The position numbers and the translations under genes were made by a program. Below are positions 35,905 to 45,494 of a stretch of DNA of 64,000 nucleotides, in pieces. This DNA comes from a bacterium (GTDB lineage: Bacteria; Bacillota; Clostridia; Lachnospirales; Lachnospiraceae). Numbering within the stretch: position 1 is the stretch's first letter; every line of letters begins with the position of its first letter. A model generated the notes under the pieces. That model had not been told where the DNA came from. It did not search any database and saw only the letters and a list, made by a program, of their open reading frames with translations. The DNA lies in the NCBI GenBank assembly GCA_030535455.1, contig JAUNJY010000004.1:62001-126000 (forward strand). The letters run 5' to 3'.

Positions 35905-37944
35905 CTATTTTACTTTAACAGAAGTTATTTCACTATAACTTCCATATACTTTCTTTCCTTTTACTACTCGATATGCTCTTACCTTATAATAGTATTTCTT
36001 ATTACGTGTAAGGTAGGAATTGGTGTAGCTTGTCTTTGTCGTATACGTCAATCTTGTATATTTTCCATTTTTAGATGTGGATCTGTATACAGCATATCCA
36101 GTTGCTCCACTTATCTTTGAATACTTAATCGTAACTTTTCTTGATGATGTGGATATCTTGGTAATCTTTGTTTTTGCAACTTTTGGTTTCCCCGAAACAA
36201 TCTTGCTCGATGGTGACCAGTAGTTCTTATTGTTCCATATCTTTACCGCTTCCACTTTATAATAATATTGCTTTCCAAGTGTAAGCTTCGTGTGTTTGTA
36301 ACTGGTGCCCGTGGTATATCCAAGTTTCTTATAGGTTCCATTCTTAGATGTCGCCACAGTTACTCGATATTTCGTAGCACCTGTAACCTTTGACCACTTT
36401 AATGTTACGCTATTGTATTGAGTAGCAGATACTTTAAAATTAGTTGGTGCAAGCAGTACTGGTGTTGCACTAACAATCGTTGCAGCTGTTGAAAGGATAA
36501 TTGCCTGTTCACTTTGTTTATATCCATATACCTTATAGTAATATTTCTTTTTAGGCTGTAAATTCTTATTTGTATAACTTGTTCCTTTTACTGTTGCCAC
36601 TTTTGTATAAGTACCATTTTTTGATGTTGAGCGGTACACATAATAACCGTTGGAATAGTTAATTGCTGACCAAGTAAGCTTAATTGAGTCAAATCCGGCA
36701 CTCACTGCCTTAACATTGGATACTGTGGATACTTTTGACCCTTTCGATGCAAGTGCTTTGGAATCAATTACGATCTTATTTCCTTTTTTTAATACGCTGT
36801 TGGCGTTATAGGTTTGATCACTGGAAATCAGCTGACTTACTGAGACATTATACTTATCTGCTACTCCAGATAAGGTTTCTCCATTGGCAGTCACATAGGT
36901 TTCCTGCATCTTCGATACATCATAATGAGATATCCCATATATGCTCTCTTTTAAATCTAACTCATAGTTCATATCAAAGCGTCCGCTTACTCCACTAAGC
37001 GTACCAAGACTGGAATACTGCCAAAATCTTGTATTCTGATAATCACATTTGCTTCCAAAGTGGTATTTTCCTGTATAATGTGTGTACTCATCATTACTTC
37101 CGTAATGAGCAATCCACCAGTCATATGCAGTCAGATCTTCCATATTTAAATAATCTTTACTGAAGCTGCATCCCGTATAAATCATAGGGGTATAGCCTGC
37201 TTTTTTTATTACTTCACAAAAAGCCTTTGTAAGTTTTGTATTGGTTTCTCTTCCTGCCTTTGTCTTTCCTTGCTCGGATTGTACCTTATCTTCAATATCA
37301 AACGCTACTGGATACTGTAATTTATATCCTTTGAGTAATTGTAATACATATTCAGCTTCTTCTTTTGCTTTGGCTTCTGTGGTTGCCATACTATAAATAT
37401 AGACTCCTACTGGAATTCCGGCTGCCTGCGCACCCTCAATATTCTGCTTATAGCACTTTTCTGCCGTAGTACTTGTTGTATAAGCAACACGTACAATGGC
37501 ATACTCCACTCCAGCTGCTTTTACCTTTTTCCAGTCAATATTTCCATTCCATTTTGAAACATCAATACCAATCTTATTAGAACGAGCTTTTACATCACCC
37601 GAGTTTGCAACTACAACCTGTTTTCCATTTACTACTTGATAAGCTTGTATATTGAAGTAATAAAACTTATCACTTTTCAAGCTATCAAATATGATCTGGT
37701 TTTCCAATGTAGAAGACACTAACTGATATGTATCACTTGCACTTTCTTTATAGTAAATGTTATATCCGTATGCAGCAGAAACTTTATCCCATTTTAACTT
37801 AATCTGATTCATATTCGGATGTTTTACTGTGACTTTAATTGTAGATACCGCTGCCTGTACCTTTTTCGTAGTCCCTGTGAAACCACTGAAGGCCAATGTA
37901 AAAATCAACATGGATACCAACAATCTTCTCATAATACGTTTCAT
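35905..37944 (-). CDS. Secreted GH25 lysozyme with LysM and four FN3-like domains
   Basis: A 679-aa paralogue of the neighbouring lysozyme. The signal peptide ends near KKVQA (about 32). Order: FN3-like (35-120), GH25 (about 123-345; IGIDVSKWNGNIDW, acidic residues in FDIEDK), LysM (about 350-400, VTANGETLSGVADKYNVSVSQ), then three FN3-like domains. It differs from its neighbour by having two fewer C-terminal FN3 units. The two genes are tandem with a terminator between them, so they arose by duplication but are transcribed separately. Confidence 0.93.
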   Translation of the reverse strand: MKRIMRRLLVSMLIFTLAFSGFTGTTKKVQAAVSTIKVTVKHPNMNQIKLKWDKVSAAYGYNIYYKESASDTYQLVSSTLENQIIFDSLKSDKFYYFNIQAYQVVNGKQVVVANSGDVKARSNKIGIDVSKWNGNIDWKKVKAAGVEYAIVRVAYTTSTTAEKCYKQNIEGAQAAGIPVGVYIYSMATTEAKAKEEAEYVLQLLKGYKLQYPVAFDIEDKVQSEQGKTKAGRETNTKLTKAFCEVIKKAGYTPMIYTGCSFSKDYLNMEDLTAYDWWIAHYGSNDEYTHYTGKYHFGSKCDYQNTRFWQYSSLGTLSGVSGRFDMNYELDLKESIYGISHYDVSKMQETYVTANGETLSGVADKYNVSVSQLISSDQTYNANSVLKKGNKIVIDSKALASKGSKVSTVSNVKAVSAGFDSIKLTWSAINYSNGYYVYRSTSKNGTYTKVATVKGTSYTNKNLQPKKKYYYKVYGYKQSEQAIILSTAATIVSATPVLLAPTNFKVSATQYNSVTLKWSKVTGATKYRVTVATSKNGTYKKLGYTTGTSYKHTKLTLGKQYYYKVEAVKIWNNKNYWSPSSKIVSGKPKVAKTKITKISTSSRKVTIKYSKISGATGYAVYRSTSKNGKYTRLTYTTKTSYTNSYLTRNKKYYYKVRAYRVVKGKKVYGSYSEITSVKVK

Positions 37945-38005
37945 AAAAAAACTCCTTCTACTTCATTTTTTCCCTTTATGTATATTCTATATTACGTTTA
38001 TGACT

Positions 38006-38063
38006 AAAAAAAGTCATATAGGTATTTTTTTTGATATTTTTAAAAATACCCCTATGACTTTTT
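38006..38063 (-). terminator. trpS terminator
   Basis: About 22-bp arms starting AAAAGTCATA on the left and ending TATGACTTTT on the right, with one small mismatch. The A run on the left gives the minus-strand U tract. Confidence 0.8.
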
Positions 38064-38068
38064 ATTTA

Positions 38069-39085
38069 TTATCTTATTCTTTCAGGAAAACCTACTTTTT
38101 TCTGAACTTTTCTTAATGTCTTATTTGCAAAATAATTAGCTTTTTCAGCATTTGCTTTGATAATTCCATCAATATATGCTTTATCTTTTAATAAATCTGC
38201 CTGTCTTTCTTGGATTGGTCTTAAAAGATCTGCTACAGATTCACCAACTGCTAACTTAAAGTCACCGTAACCTTTTCCATCAAACTCGCGCTCGATTTCT
38301 TCATTACTCTTTCCTGTTGCAGATCGGTAGATATCAATTAAGTTACTGATACCTGGTTTTTCTTCCTTATCGTAACGAACTTCTGCAGAAGAATCTGTTA
38401 CTGCACGTTTAAACTTACGAATGATTGTATCTGGATCATCAGTAAGGTAAATACTTGCATTGATATTCTCATCAGACTTACTCATCTTCTTTGTTGGATC
38501 TTGAAGACTCATAATCTTAGCGCCTGTTTTTCCAATGTATGCTTCTGGAATTGTAAATACATCTCCATAAATATTATTAAATCGCTGTGCGATATTACGT
38601 GTTAATTCTAAATGCTGCATTTGGTCAATTCCTACCGGTACCACATCTGTCTGGTAAAGTAAGATATCCGATGCCATTAATACTGGATACGTATAAAGGC
38701 CTGAATTGATATTATCTGCATGTTTTAAGGATTTGTCTTTAAACTGTGTCATACGGTTTAACTCACCCATATACGTATAGCAGTTTAAAATCCAGCTTAA
38801 TTCTGCATGTGCACTTACATGGGATTGATAATAAATACAATTTTTCTCAGGATCTAAGCCTGCTGCAATATATAATGTCAATAGTGCTCTTGCACGTTTT
38901 CTTAGTTCTGCTGGGTTTTGACGAACCGTGATTGAATGCATATCTACAACGCTGTAGAAACATTCATATTCATCATTTAATGTTACCCAGTTTTTGAGAG
39001 CACCACAATAATTTCCTAATGTCAGATTACCAGTTGCTTGCATCCCACTAAATAAGGTCTTTTTTCCGTCTAGCATTTGTGTCAC
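38069..39085 (-). CDS. trpS: Tryptophanyl-tRNA synthetase
   Basis: A 338-aa class I aminoacyl-tRNA synthetase of the usual bacterial length. It charges tRNA-Trp with tryptophan. The HIGH-like motif is TGNLTLGNY and the second motif KKMSKSDEN. The annotated start is GTG (39085); the ATG three codons later (39076) has better ribosome-site spacing. I see no T-box in the ~85 bp upstream, where a family 2 repeat begins. Confidence 0.96.
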   Translation of the reverse strand: MTQMLDGKKTLFSGMQATGNLTLGNYCGALKNWVTLNDEYECFYSVVDMHSITVRQNPAELRKRARALLTLYIAAGLDPEKNCIYYQSHVSAHAELSWILNCYTYMGELNRMTQFKDKSLKHADNINSGLYTYPVLMASDILLYQTDVVPVGIDQMQHLELTRNIAQRFNNIYGDVFTIPEAYIGKTGAKIMSLQDPTKKMSKSDENINASIYLTDDPDTIIRKFKRAVTDSSAEVRYDKEEKPGISNLIDIYRSATGKSNEEIEREFDGKGYGDFKLAVGESVADLLRPIQERQADLLKDKAYIDGIIKANAEKANYFANKTLRKVQKKVGFPERIR

Positions 39086-39170
39086 ACTTCCTTTTTCTTG
39101 TCTTTTTACAGTATTACAAGTTTATCATACGAAAATTCGTTTGTAAATAAACATACTGTATTGTAAGAAT

Positions 39171-39299
39171 AAAGTGTCTTCTCTTCTGGCCCTCAATCCC
39201 CCGGGAGAAGGCACTTTGTCTGCGCCGAACTGGGGCACTCGAGCGACATCTTCCTCTCCAGTGAGTACGCATTCTGCACCCGCTTTTCAGCGCATTTTT
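39171..39299 (+). ncRNA. Family 2 structured repeat, copy 3
   Basis: 129 bp with the family 2 layout. P1 is AAAGTG.CTTCTC/GAGAAG.CACTTT with a larger loop. P2 has changed on both sides to ACTGG/CCAGT, keeping pairing. The conserved GCGCCGAAC, GCGACATCTTCCTCTC and GTGAGTACGCAT are retained. It ends with a GCG/CGC-type hairpin and five Ts. It lies between trpS and cysK, antisense to both. Confidence 0.65.
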
Positions 39300-39311
39300 A
39301 ATGCCTAGTCT

Positions 39312-40214
39312 TTATAGCAGACCTGTGCTAAAGTATCTTTCCATACGGTCTGCCAGGACAGTGGCCACTACTATGTCTTTTCCATATTTCCTTGTAATTT
39401 CTTTTGCAGCCCACACATTTGCACCTGAGGACGTGCCACATAATAATCCCTGCACTCTGGCCAGTTCTCTTGTTGTCTCTATGGCATCTTCATCTGTTAC
39501 CTCAATAATATCATCAATCAATGAGGTATCCAGAATATCAGGAATAAATCCATCTCCAATACCTTGAATGCTATGTAGTCCAGGCTCATCTCCTAATAAT
39601 GCAGATACGTTCTTTGGCTCAACTGCAACTACTTTAAGATTAGGATTTTTCTCTTTTAGATACTTTCCAATTCCCTGCAATGTTCCGCCGCTTCCTAAGC
39701 CTGATACAAACACATCTACCTTTCCATTCAGCTGTTCATACAGTTCTCTTCCTGTCTGTTTATAATGTATGTCTGGATTATCTTGATTTTTAAATTGCTG
39801 TGGCATATACATAGATCTATCATTTGCTACCAGCTCTTCTGCCTTCTTTACTGCCCCTCCAATGCTCAGCTTAGCTGGGGTAAGCTCCAATTCGGCACCT
39901 AATGCATGAATGATTTTCTTACGCTCCTCACTCATATTTTCAGGCATAACGATAATGACACGATATCCTTTCCTTACTCCTACCAACGACAGACCAATCC
40001 CTGTATTGCCTGATGTAGGTTCTACAATGGTCATGCCTTTTTTTAACTCGCCTCTTCGCTCAGCCTGCTCTATCATATTAAGTGCTACGCGATCTTTGAT
40101 GCTGCCTCCAGGATTTAAAAACTCTGCCTTTGCAAAAATATTAAGCCCAGTCGTATTTTTTAAACTGACTAATGGCGTATTTCCAATTAAATCAAGTATA
40201 TTCTCTGTATACAT
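39312..40214 (-). CDS. cysK: Cysteine synthase (O-acetylserine sulfhydrylase)
   Basis: A 300-aa PLP enzyme of fold type II. It makes cysteine from O-acetylserine and sulfide in the cytoplasm. The PLP lysine is in NPGGSIKDR, the substrate loop PTSGNTGIGL, and the phosphate loop GLGSGGTLQG. The ATG follows GGAGGG. No cysE or sulfate genes lie nearby. A serine-specific or cystathionine-type relative is less likely given the motifs. Confidence 0.95.
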   Translation of the reverse strand: MYTENILDLIGNTPLVSLKNTTGLNIFAKAEFLNPGGSIKDRVALNMIEQAERRGELKKGMTIVEPTSGNTGIGLSLVGVRKGYRVIIVMPENMSEERKKIIHALGAELELTPAKLSIGGAVKKAEELVANDRSMYMPQQFKNQDNPDIHYKQTGRELYEQLNGKVDVFVSGLGSGGTLQGIGKYLKEKNPNLKVVAVEPKNVSALLGDEPGLHSIQGIGDGFIPDILDTSLIDDIIEVTDEDAIETTRELARVQGLLCGTSSGANVWAAKEITRKYGKDIVVATVLADRMERYFSTGLL

Positions 40215-40336
40215 GCTCTCCCTCCAAAATACTTAAGACATATAACTATATTATACAATATATGGAAATATTTCAAATTTTAAAAATCTCTTTTCAAAAA
40301 ACTTTATATATAAATAAACATGATGTATTGCGTCCG

Positions 40337-40417
40337 CCAGCGCACCATGTCCAATGCCAAGTGGCTTCGACACTTGGCTCCGCGCCAATCGCCGTCGCGC
40401 AAGCGACATCTACCTTA
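40337..40417 (+). ncRNA. Family 2 structured repeat, copy 4 (truncated)
   Basis: 81 bp, nearly identical to 40448-40528. P1 is CCAAGTG...CACTTGG. Then come CGCGCC, CAATCGCC (5' half of P2), P3 TCGC-GCAA-GCGA with a GNRA loop, and CATCTACCTT. The 3' half of P2 is absent, so this copy is broken after 40417. Confidence 0.6.
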
Positions 40418-40447
40418 ACTCTTTTTGTAACAACACTTCTAGGTTCC

Positions 40448-40548
40448 CCAGCACACCATGGCCAATGCCAAGTGGCTCCGACACTTGGCTCCGCGCCAAT
40501 CGCCGTCGCGCAAGCGACATCTACCTTAGGCGATTGTGTGCATCCCCG
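40448..40548 (+). ncRNA. Family 2 structured repeat, copy 5
   Basis: Direct repeat of copy 4 plus the missing 3' part: GGCGATTG completes an 8-bp P2 with CAATCGCC, then TGTGCAT. P1 and P2 sequences differ from copies 1-3 but pair equally well, which is good evidence for conserved RNA structure. It has no terminator of its own but abuts the inverted repeat at 40549-40599. Confidence 0.62.
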
Positions 40549-40599
40549 CTTAGCCTGTTTTTTATTGCAGAATTTCTCTGCAATAAAAAACAGGCTAAG
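40549..40599. repeat. Perfect 23-bp inverted repeat downstream of the ABC exporter operon
   Basis: Arms 40549-40571 (starts CTTAGCCTG, ends TTGCAGA) and 40577-40599 pair without mismatch around a 5-nt loop; each arm contains a run of A or T. It may act as the operon terminator for the minus-strand exporter genes, although the U tract is inside the stem. Confidence 0.6.
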
Positions 40600-40797
40600 T
40601 ACCCGCTCAAGTACTTAACCTGCTTTCCTTCATCCAAAGGAGTATATATCACGACCTCCACCTCAATTAAAAACCTTTACACTCTACCAAAAAACACTAT
40701 AAACATATTTCCCGTTCGCTCTGAAGTTATCATACCTAAAATGTCAGCGCATGAAAAGAGGTTTTACTTAAATGTAGGTTATGATTACCCGAATGCA
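40600..40797. other. Region after the ABC exporter operon, no gene seen
   Basis: About 200 bp with no convincing coding frame or hairpin. Frames that run through it from the repeat copies lack ribosome sites and have no recognisable protein features. Confidence 0.5.
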
Positions 40798-42645
40798 TTA
40801 AGCAGTTCTTTCAAACTGTGAATTATAGAGATTTGCATAGAAACCGTTAAGTGCCATAAGCTCTTCATGGTTACCTTGTTCAATGATATCTCCATCTTTC
40901 ATAACTAGGATGACATCTGCATTTTTAATAGTAGAAAGACGATGAGCAATGATAAAGCTTGTTCTTCCTTCCATTAAGTTATCCATTGCTTTTTGAATTC
41001 TTTCTTCTGTACGAGTATCTACTGAACTTGTAGCCTCATCAAGAATAAGGATCTTGTCATCTGCAAGGATTGCTCTGGCAATTGTAAGAAGCTGTTTCTG
41101 TCCTTGGGATACATTGCTTGCTTCTTCATTTAATTCCATATCATATCCGCCTGGAAGTGTCTTGATGAAATGATGAGCATGAGCTGCCTTTGCTGCTGCA
41201 ATTACTTCTTCATCTGTGGCATCTAAACGACCGTAACGAATGTTTTCCATAATCGTTCCTTTAAATAACCAAGTTTCCTGTAATACCATACCGAACATTT
41301 CACGTAATTCACTACGATTGAAATCTTTTAGGTTATGACCATCAATTAGGATCTCACCACTTGTTACATCATAGAAACGCATTAGTAACTTAACCATTGT
41401 AGTCTTACCAGCACCGGTTGGACCAACGATTGCGACTTTCTCTCCTTGTGCAACCTTGCATGAGAAATCATTGATGATTGTCTTATCTTCGTTATAACCG
41501 AATTTTACATCTTTAAATTCTACATTTCCTTCAAGTCCTTCTACGCTTACAGGGTTTGGAACTGTTACATCTTCTTCCTCTTCACCAAGGAATTCAAATA
41601 CACGTTCTGCTGCTGCGATTGTAGATTGAAACATATTACTTACCTGTGCTACCTGGCCAATTGGTTGTGTAAATTGTTTTACATATTGAATAAATGCCTG
41701 AATATCACCAACTGTAATTTTTCCATTGATCATTAATATTGCGCCACCTACTGCAACTGCAACATAACCAAGGTTTCCTACGAATGTCATGACTGGCATC
41801 ATAACACCGGAAAGGAAAGAAGACTTCCATGCTGATTCATAAAGCTTATCGTTCATTTCATTGAAGTCAGCCGTTACTTTTTCTTCGCCATTAAATAATT
41901 TAACAACATTGTGACCGCCAAACACTTCTTCTACCTGACCATTTACATGGCCAAGGTTTACTTGTTGTGCTGTAAAGTGCTTTTGTGACTTTTTCATAAT
42001 GAAGCCCATAAATCCCATGGATATTGGGAGGATAATGATTGTGATCAATGTTAAAATTGGGCTGATGGTAAGCATCATAATTGCTACACCAATAATTGTA
42101 GTGATTGCTGATACGATTTGTGAAAGGGATTGATTTAAACTCTGTCCTAATGTATCAACATCATTTGTAAATCTAGATAATACTTCACCATTTGTCATCT
42201 TATCAAAATATTTCATTGGAAGACGGTTCATCTTCGATGACATTTCTTTTCTCATTCGATAACAGATCTTTTGAGAAATTCCGGTTACAACAAATCCTTG
42301 GATTAATCCAAACAGTGCACTGATTGCATAAAGGATTGTCATGATGATTACAATCTTACCGATATAGGTAAAGTCAATTCCATCACCGCCACGTAATCTG
42401 CTCATCATACCAGTTCCAATGGCTGTTGTAGCCTTACCTAAGATTTTAGGTCCAATAACGTTAAATAACGTACTTCCGATTGCAAACACGAATACTAATA
42501 AAAATCCGATTTTGTAAGAACCAAAATACTTTAATAACTTATTTACAGTTCCTTTTACATCTTTCGCCTTTTCTCCAGATGGACGACCGCCCATTGGGCC
42601 GCCACCCATTGGGCCATGTTTTCTTCCTCTTTGTTCATTACTCAT
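40798..42645 (-). CDS. ABC exporter half-transporter, catalytic-site subunit (BmrD/LmrD-like)
   Basis: A 615-aa fused membrane-ATPase half exporter. After a Gly/Arg-rich start (GRKHGPMGGGPMGGRPSG) there are six membrane helices (about 40-330), then the ATPase: Walker A GPTGAGKTT, signature VSQGQKQLL and Walker B ILILDEATSSVD with intact catalytic Glu. The non-canonical SQGQ signature pairs with the degenerate site of its partner, as in asymmetric BmrCD/LmrCD exporters. It overlaps the partner gene by 8 bp. Likely substrates are hydrophobic drugs or antimicrobial compounds. Confidence 0.92.
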   Translation of the reverse strand: MSNEQRGRKHGPMGGGPMGGRPSGEKAKDVKGTVNKLLKYFGSYKIGFLLVFVFAIGSTLFNVIGPKILGKATTAIGTGMMSRLRGGDGIDFTYIGKIVIIMTILYAISALFGLIQGFVVTGISQKICYRMRKEMSSKMNRLPMKYFDKMTNGEVLSRFTNDVDTLGQSLNQSLSQIVSAITTIIGVAIMMLTISPILTLITIIILPISMGFMGFIMKKSQKHFTAQQVNLGHVNGQVEEVFGGHNVVKLFNGEEKVTADFNEMNDKLYESAWKSSFLSGVMMPVMTFVGNLGYVAVAVGGAILMINGKITVGDIQAFIQYVKQFTQPIGQVAQVSNMFQSTIAAAERVFEFLGEEEEDVTVPNPVSVEGLEGNVEFKDVKFGYNEDKTIINDFSCKVAQGEKVAIVGPTGAGKTTMVKLLMRFYDVTSGEILIDGHNLKDFNRSELREMFGMVLQETWLFKGTIMENIRYGRLDATDEEVIAAAKAAHAHHFIKTLPGGYDMELNEEASNVSQGQKQLLTIARAILADDKILILDEATSSVDTRTEERIQKAMDNLMEGRTSFIIAHRLSTIKNADVILVMKDGDIIEQGNHEELMALNGFYANLYNSQFERTA

Positions 42646-44950
42646 GATCTGTCACCTCCTTATCACTATCATTTGCTAAATCATCTTGTAATTCTTTTTC
42701 TGATAATTGAGATAATGCAATTTGTCTGTATACTTCATTATTTTTGAGAAGTTCTTTATGAGTACCAATTCCTGCAATCTTACCATCTTCTAATACGATG
42801 ATTTGGTCTGCATGTAAAATTGTACTGATACGTTGTGCTACGATAATTACTGTACTGTCTCCAGTCTCTTCTTTTAATGCTTTTCTAAGCGTTACGTCGG
42901 TCTTATAGTCAAGTGCTGAGAAACTATCATCAAAGATATAGATTGGTGGCTGTTTTGCAATTGCTCTTGCAATGCTTAAACGTTGTTTCTGTCCACCTGA
43001 TACGTTAGTACCACCTTGAGAAATCTCGCTATCATATTTCTCTGGCTTGCTCTCAATAAACTCTGTTGCCTGTGCGATTTCTGCTGCCTTTTTAAGCACT
43101 TCTTCACTGGCATCCTGTCTGCCGTAACGTAAGTTGGAATCAATAGTTCCTGAGAAAAGGATACCTTTCTGAGGTACAAATCCAATGTTTTCACGTAACT
43201 CATGTTGTGACATATTACGAATATCTATACCGTCAATGCTAATGGAACCGTCTGTTACATCGTATAATCTTGGAATTAAGTTTACTAAAGTAGACTTACC
43301 ACATCCTGTACTACCGATGATTGCAGTTGTTTCTCCTGGTTTTGCAGTAAAGTTAATGTCTGCTAATGCATCTTCATCTGCATTTGGATATGCAAAGTTT
43401 ACATGATTGAATGCTACTGTACCTTTTACTTTTTCAATCTTTTCTTCTTTTTCTGGATCATGGATTGTTAATGGAGTCGTAATGACTTCATCGATACGTT
43501 TTGCAGCAACGCTTGCTCTTGGTAAGATAATGGATACCATGGTTAACATTAAGAAACTCATTACGATCATAACAGCGTACTGAGTAAATGCTACGATATC
43601 ACCAATCTGCATGTTTCCAACATCTACGCTCTTAGCTCCGAACCATATGATCAAGATACTAGTCATACTCATGATAAACATCATGATTGGGAACATAAAT
43701 GTCATAACACGGCTTGTAAATAATGTGTTAGCTGTTAAATCTCTATTTGCACCGTCAAAACGTTCTTCTTCATGTTTTTCTGTAGAGAATGCACGGATTA
43801 CTGGAAGTCCAGTAAGGATTTCTCTTGTTACAAGGTTCATACGGTCAACTAATTTTTGCATTTTGTTAAACTTAGGCATTGCTACGACTAACAATACAAG
43901 TACTACTGCTAAGATACAGCCTACTGCTAATGCAATGATCCAAGAAAGGCTGGCATTGGTTCTTGTTACTTTGATGATACCGCCAATACCTTGAATTGGA
44001 GCATATAATACCATTCTTAACATCATAAATACTAACATCTGTACTTGCTGGATATCATTCGTACTTCTAGTAATTAAAGAAGCTGTAGAGAAATGATCTG
44101 TTTCCTGGCTTGAGAAACTGACTACAGTTCCAAAGATTTCTTTACGTAAACGACGTGCAAGTTCACTTGCTACCCTTGCTGCAAGTAATGTAGTTAAAAC
44201 AGTTGCTACCATTGCTAGTAAAGCAATCCCTAACATCTTGACACCGGCTTTGATTACATATTGTAACTGTAAGTCATCAAGGTCAATTCCTGCAGTTGTA
44301 TAATAAGATGCAACCTGCATAACAGGATAGCTTTCTCTCATTGTATCTGGAGTTGTGGAAATAAAATTATCATATAATGTGCTTGTCACTTGTTCTCTTG
44401 TTGGCTGATCAAGTGTAGCAAGAATATCGTAAATTGTTTTTCCCTCTAACATAGATGGATCCGTGATATTCATTTGAGCTGCTAATGCCTGAGTAGTCAT
44501 TTCCATTACATTGATTTTCTGTCCATCTTGTTCAAATTCAAGTGATAAGGAATAAGTATAGGCTTCTTTACCTGAAAGTGCATTTTCTACTGCTTCCTTA
44601 TCTGCATTGTCTTTTAATAAATAGATATTTTCTTTGTCGATGGCTTCATAACTGCTCTTTAAATCCTTTAGCTCATCAGCTGTAATTGCGTTTCTATCTT
44701 TTAATTCATAGTTATTCTTGAAAGTTTCTTGTTCCTTCTCATTTAATAATAACAATAGTTTATTGGCATCGCTTTCGGTAATTACCGTTGGAGCCGAACT
44801 ATTAATACCGCTTTGTGAGATACCAACATTAATGATATCTGATGTATACGCTGGTAGTGATAAGTCACACCATGCTTGTAATACAAGTAATGCAATAATT
44901 ACAAGGATGGGACCAAACGCCGTTTTTAGGTATTTTAATAACTTTGACAC
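42638..44950 (-). CDS. ABC exporter half-transporter, degenerate-site subunit (BmrC/LmrC-like)
   Basis: A 770-aa half exporter. Helix 1 (about 10-35) is followed by an unusually long extracellular insertion (about 40-230) before helix 2, accounting for the extra length over typical 580-aa subunits. The ATPase has Walker A GSTGCGKST, canonical signature VSGGQKQRLSIARA and Walker B IYIFDDSFSALD, where Asp replaces the catalytic Glu. That substitution matches the degenerate site of heterodimeric exporters such as BmrCD. It lies 14 bp after the marR gene. Confidence 0.92.
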   Translation of the reverse strand: MSKLLKYLKTAFGPILVIIALLVLQAWCDLSLPAYTSDIINVGISQSGINSSAPTVITESDANKLLLLLNEKEQETFKNNYELKDRNAITADELKDLKSSYEAIDKENIYLLKDNADKEAVENALSGKEAYTYSLSLEFEQDGQKINVMEMTTQALAAQMNITDPSMLEGKTIYDILATLDQPTREQVTSTLYDNFISTTPDTMRESYPVMQVASYYTTAGIDLDDLQLQYVIKAGVKMLGIALLAMVATVLTTLLAARVASELARRLRKEIFGTVVSFSSQETDHFSTASLITRSTNDIQQVQMLVFMMLRMVLYAPIQGIGGIIKVTRTNASLSWIIALAVGCILAVVLVLLVVAMPKFNKMQKLVDRMNLVTREILTGLPVIRAFSTEKHEEERFDGANRDLTANTLFTSRVMTFMFPIMMFIMSMTSILIIWFGAKSVDVGNMQIGDIVAFTQYAVMIVMSFLMLTMVSIILPRASVAAKRIDEVITTPLTIHDPEKEEKIEKVKGTVAFNHVNFAYPNADEDALADINFTAKPGETTAIIGSTGCGKSTLVNLIPRLYDVTDGSISIDGIDIRNMSQHELRENIGFVPQKGILFSGTIDSNLRYGRQDASEEVLKKAAEIAQATEFIESKPEKYDSEISQGGTNVSGGQKQRLSIARAIAKQPPIYIFDDSFSALDYKTDVTLRKALKEETGDSTVIIVAQRISTILHADQIIVLEDGKIAGIGTHKELLKNNEVYRQIALSQLSEKELQDDLANDSDKEVTDHE

Positions 44951-44964
44951 TTCAACATCTCCTT

Positions 44965-45450
44965 TTATTGTTTATTTTTAGTACTGTCCTCTTCATGGAT
45001 TTCTTTTACAATCTCATATAGAGCATCCATACATTCAAACATCTGGTTAGTCTTTTCTACTCCAAGTCTCTCAAGGATTTTATTTGTATATGCGTCAGTT
45101 TCCTCTCGAAATTGGTCCGCACGCTCTCTTCCTTTTTCAGTTACTGTGATAAAGACTGTTCTTCGATCTAGTTTTGAGTAAATGCGTTCAATATCACCTT
45201 TTGCTTCTAATGTATTTAGCATTTTTGAGGTTGCTGGTTTGGAATGCATTAAAATCTTACTGATTTTTGAAGCGCTGATTCCAGGCAGCTCACTTCCTTG
45301 TTCCTTTTGCTCATCAATAGCACACGTAATTGCAGTGAGCATCTTCAGTTCTCCTGGAGAGCAATCTGACATCTGTGCCATATGAGTATGCATCAGTTTG
45401 TTAAATCGAAAAATTCGTTCTACTAATTGTTGCGTTTGCTTTGATTGCAT
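44965..45450 (-). CDS. MarR-family regulator of the ABC exporter
   Basis: A 161-aa winged-helix regulator, typical MarR length. The recognition region is ISASKISKILMHSKPATSKMLNTLEAKGDIERIYSKLDRR. It heads the exporter operon. An inverted repeat directly downstream of its promoter -10 suggests autorepression, relieved by a transported compound. Confidence 0.92.
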   Translation of the reverse strand: MQSKQTQQLVERIFRFNKLMHTHMAQMSDCSPGELKMLTAITCAIDEQKEQGSELPGISASKISKILMHSKPATSKMLNTLEAKGDIERIYSKLDRRTVFITVTEKGRERADQFREETDAYTNKILERLGVEKTNQMFECMDALYEIVKEIHEEDSTKNKQ

Positions 45451-45494
45451 ATTCGCATACCCTTTCTTACTATCATTACCAAATATGTCAATTA

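Noticed and set aside
39086-39170. T-box riboswitch upstream of trpS
   Set aside because: The upstream space is about 85 bp, too short, and shows no T-box core or antiterminator.
40337-40528. Possible CRISPR-like repeats
   Set aside because: Only two 81-bp copies 30 bp apart with internal stems; no short regularly spaced repeats and no cas genes in the window.
40172-40821. 148- and 155-aa open frames through copies 4 and 5
   Set aside because: They are caused by the 81-bp direct repeat, lack ribosome sites and differ in frame between the two repeat copies.
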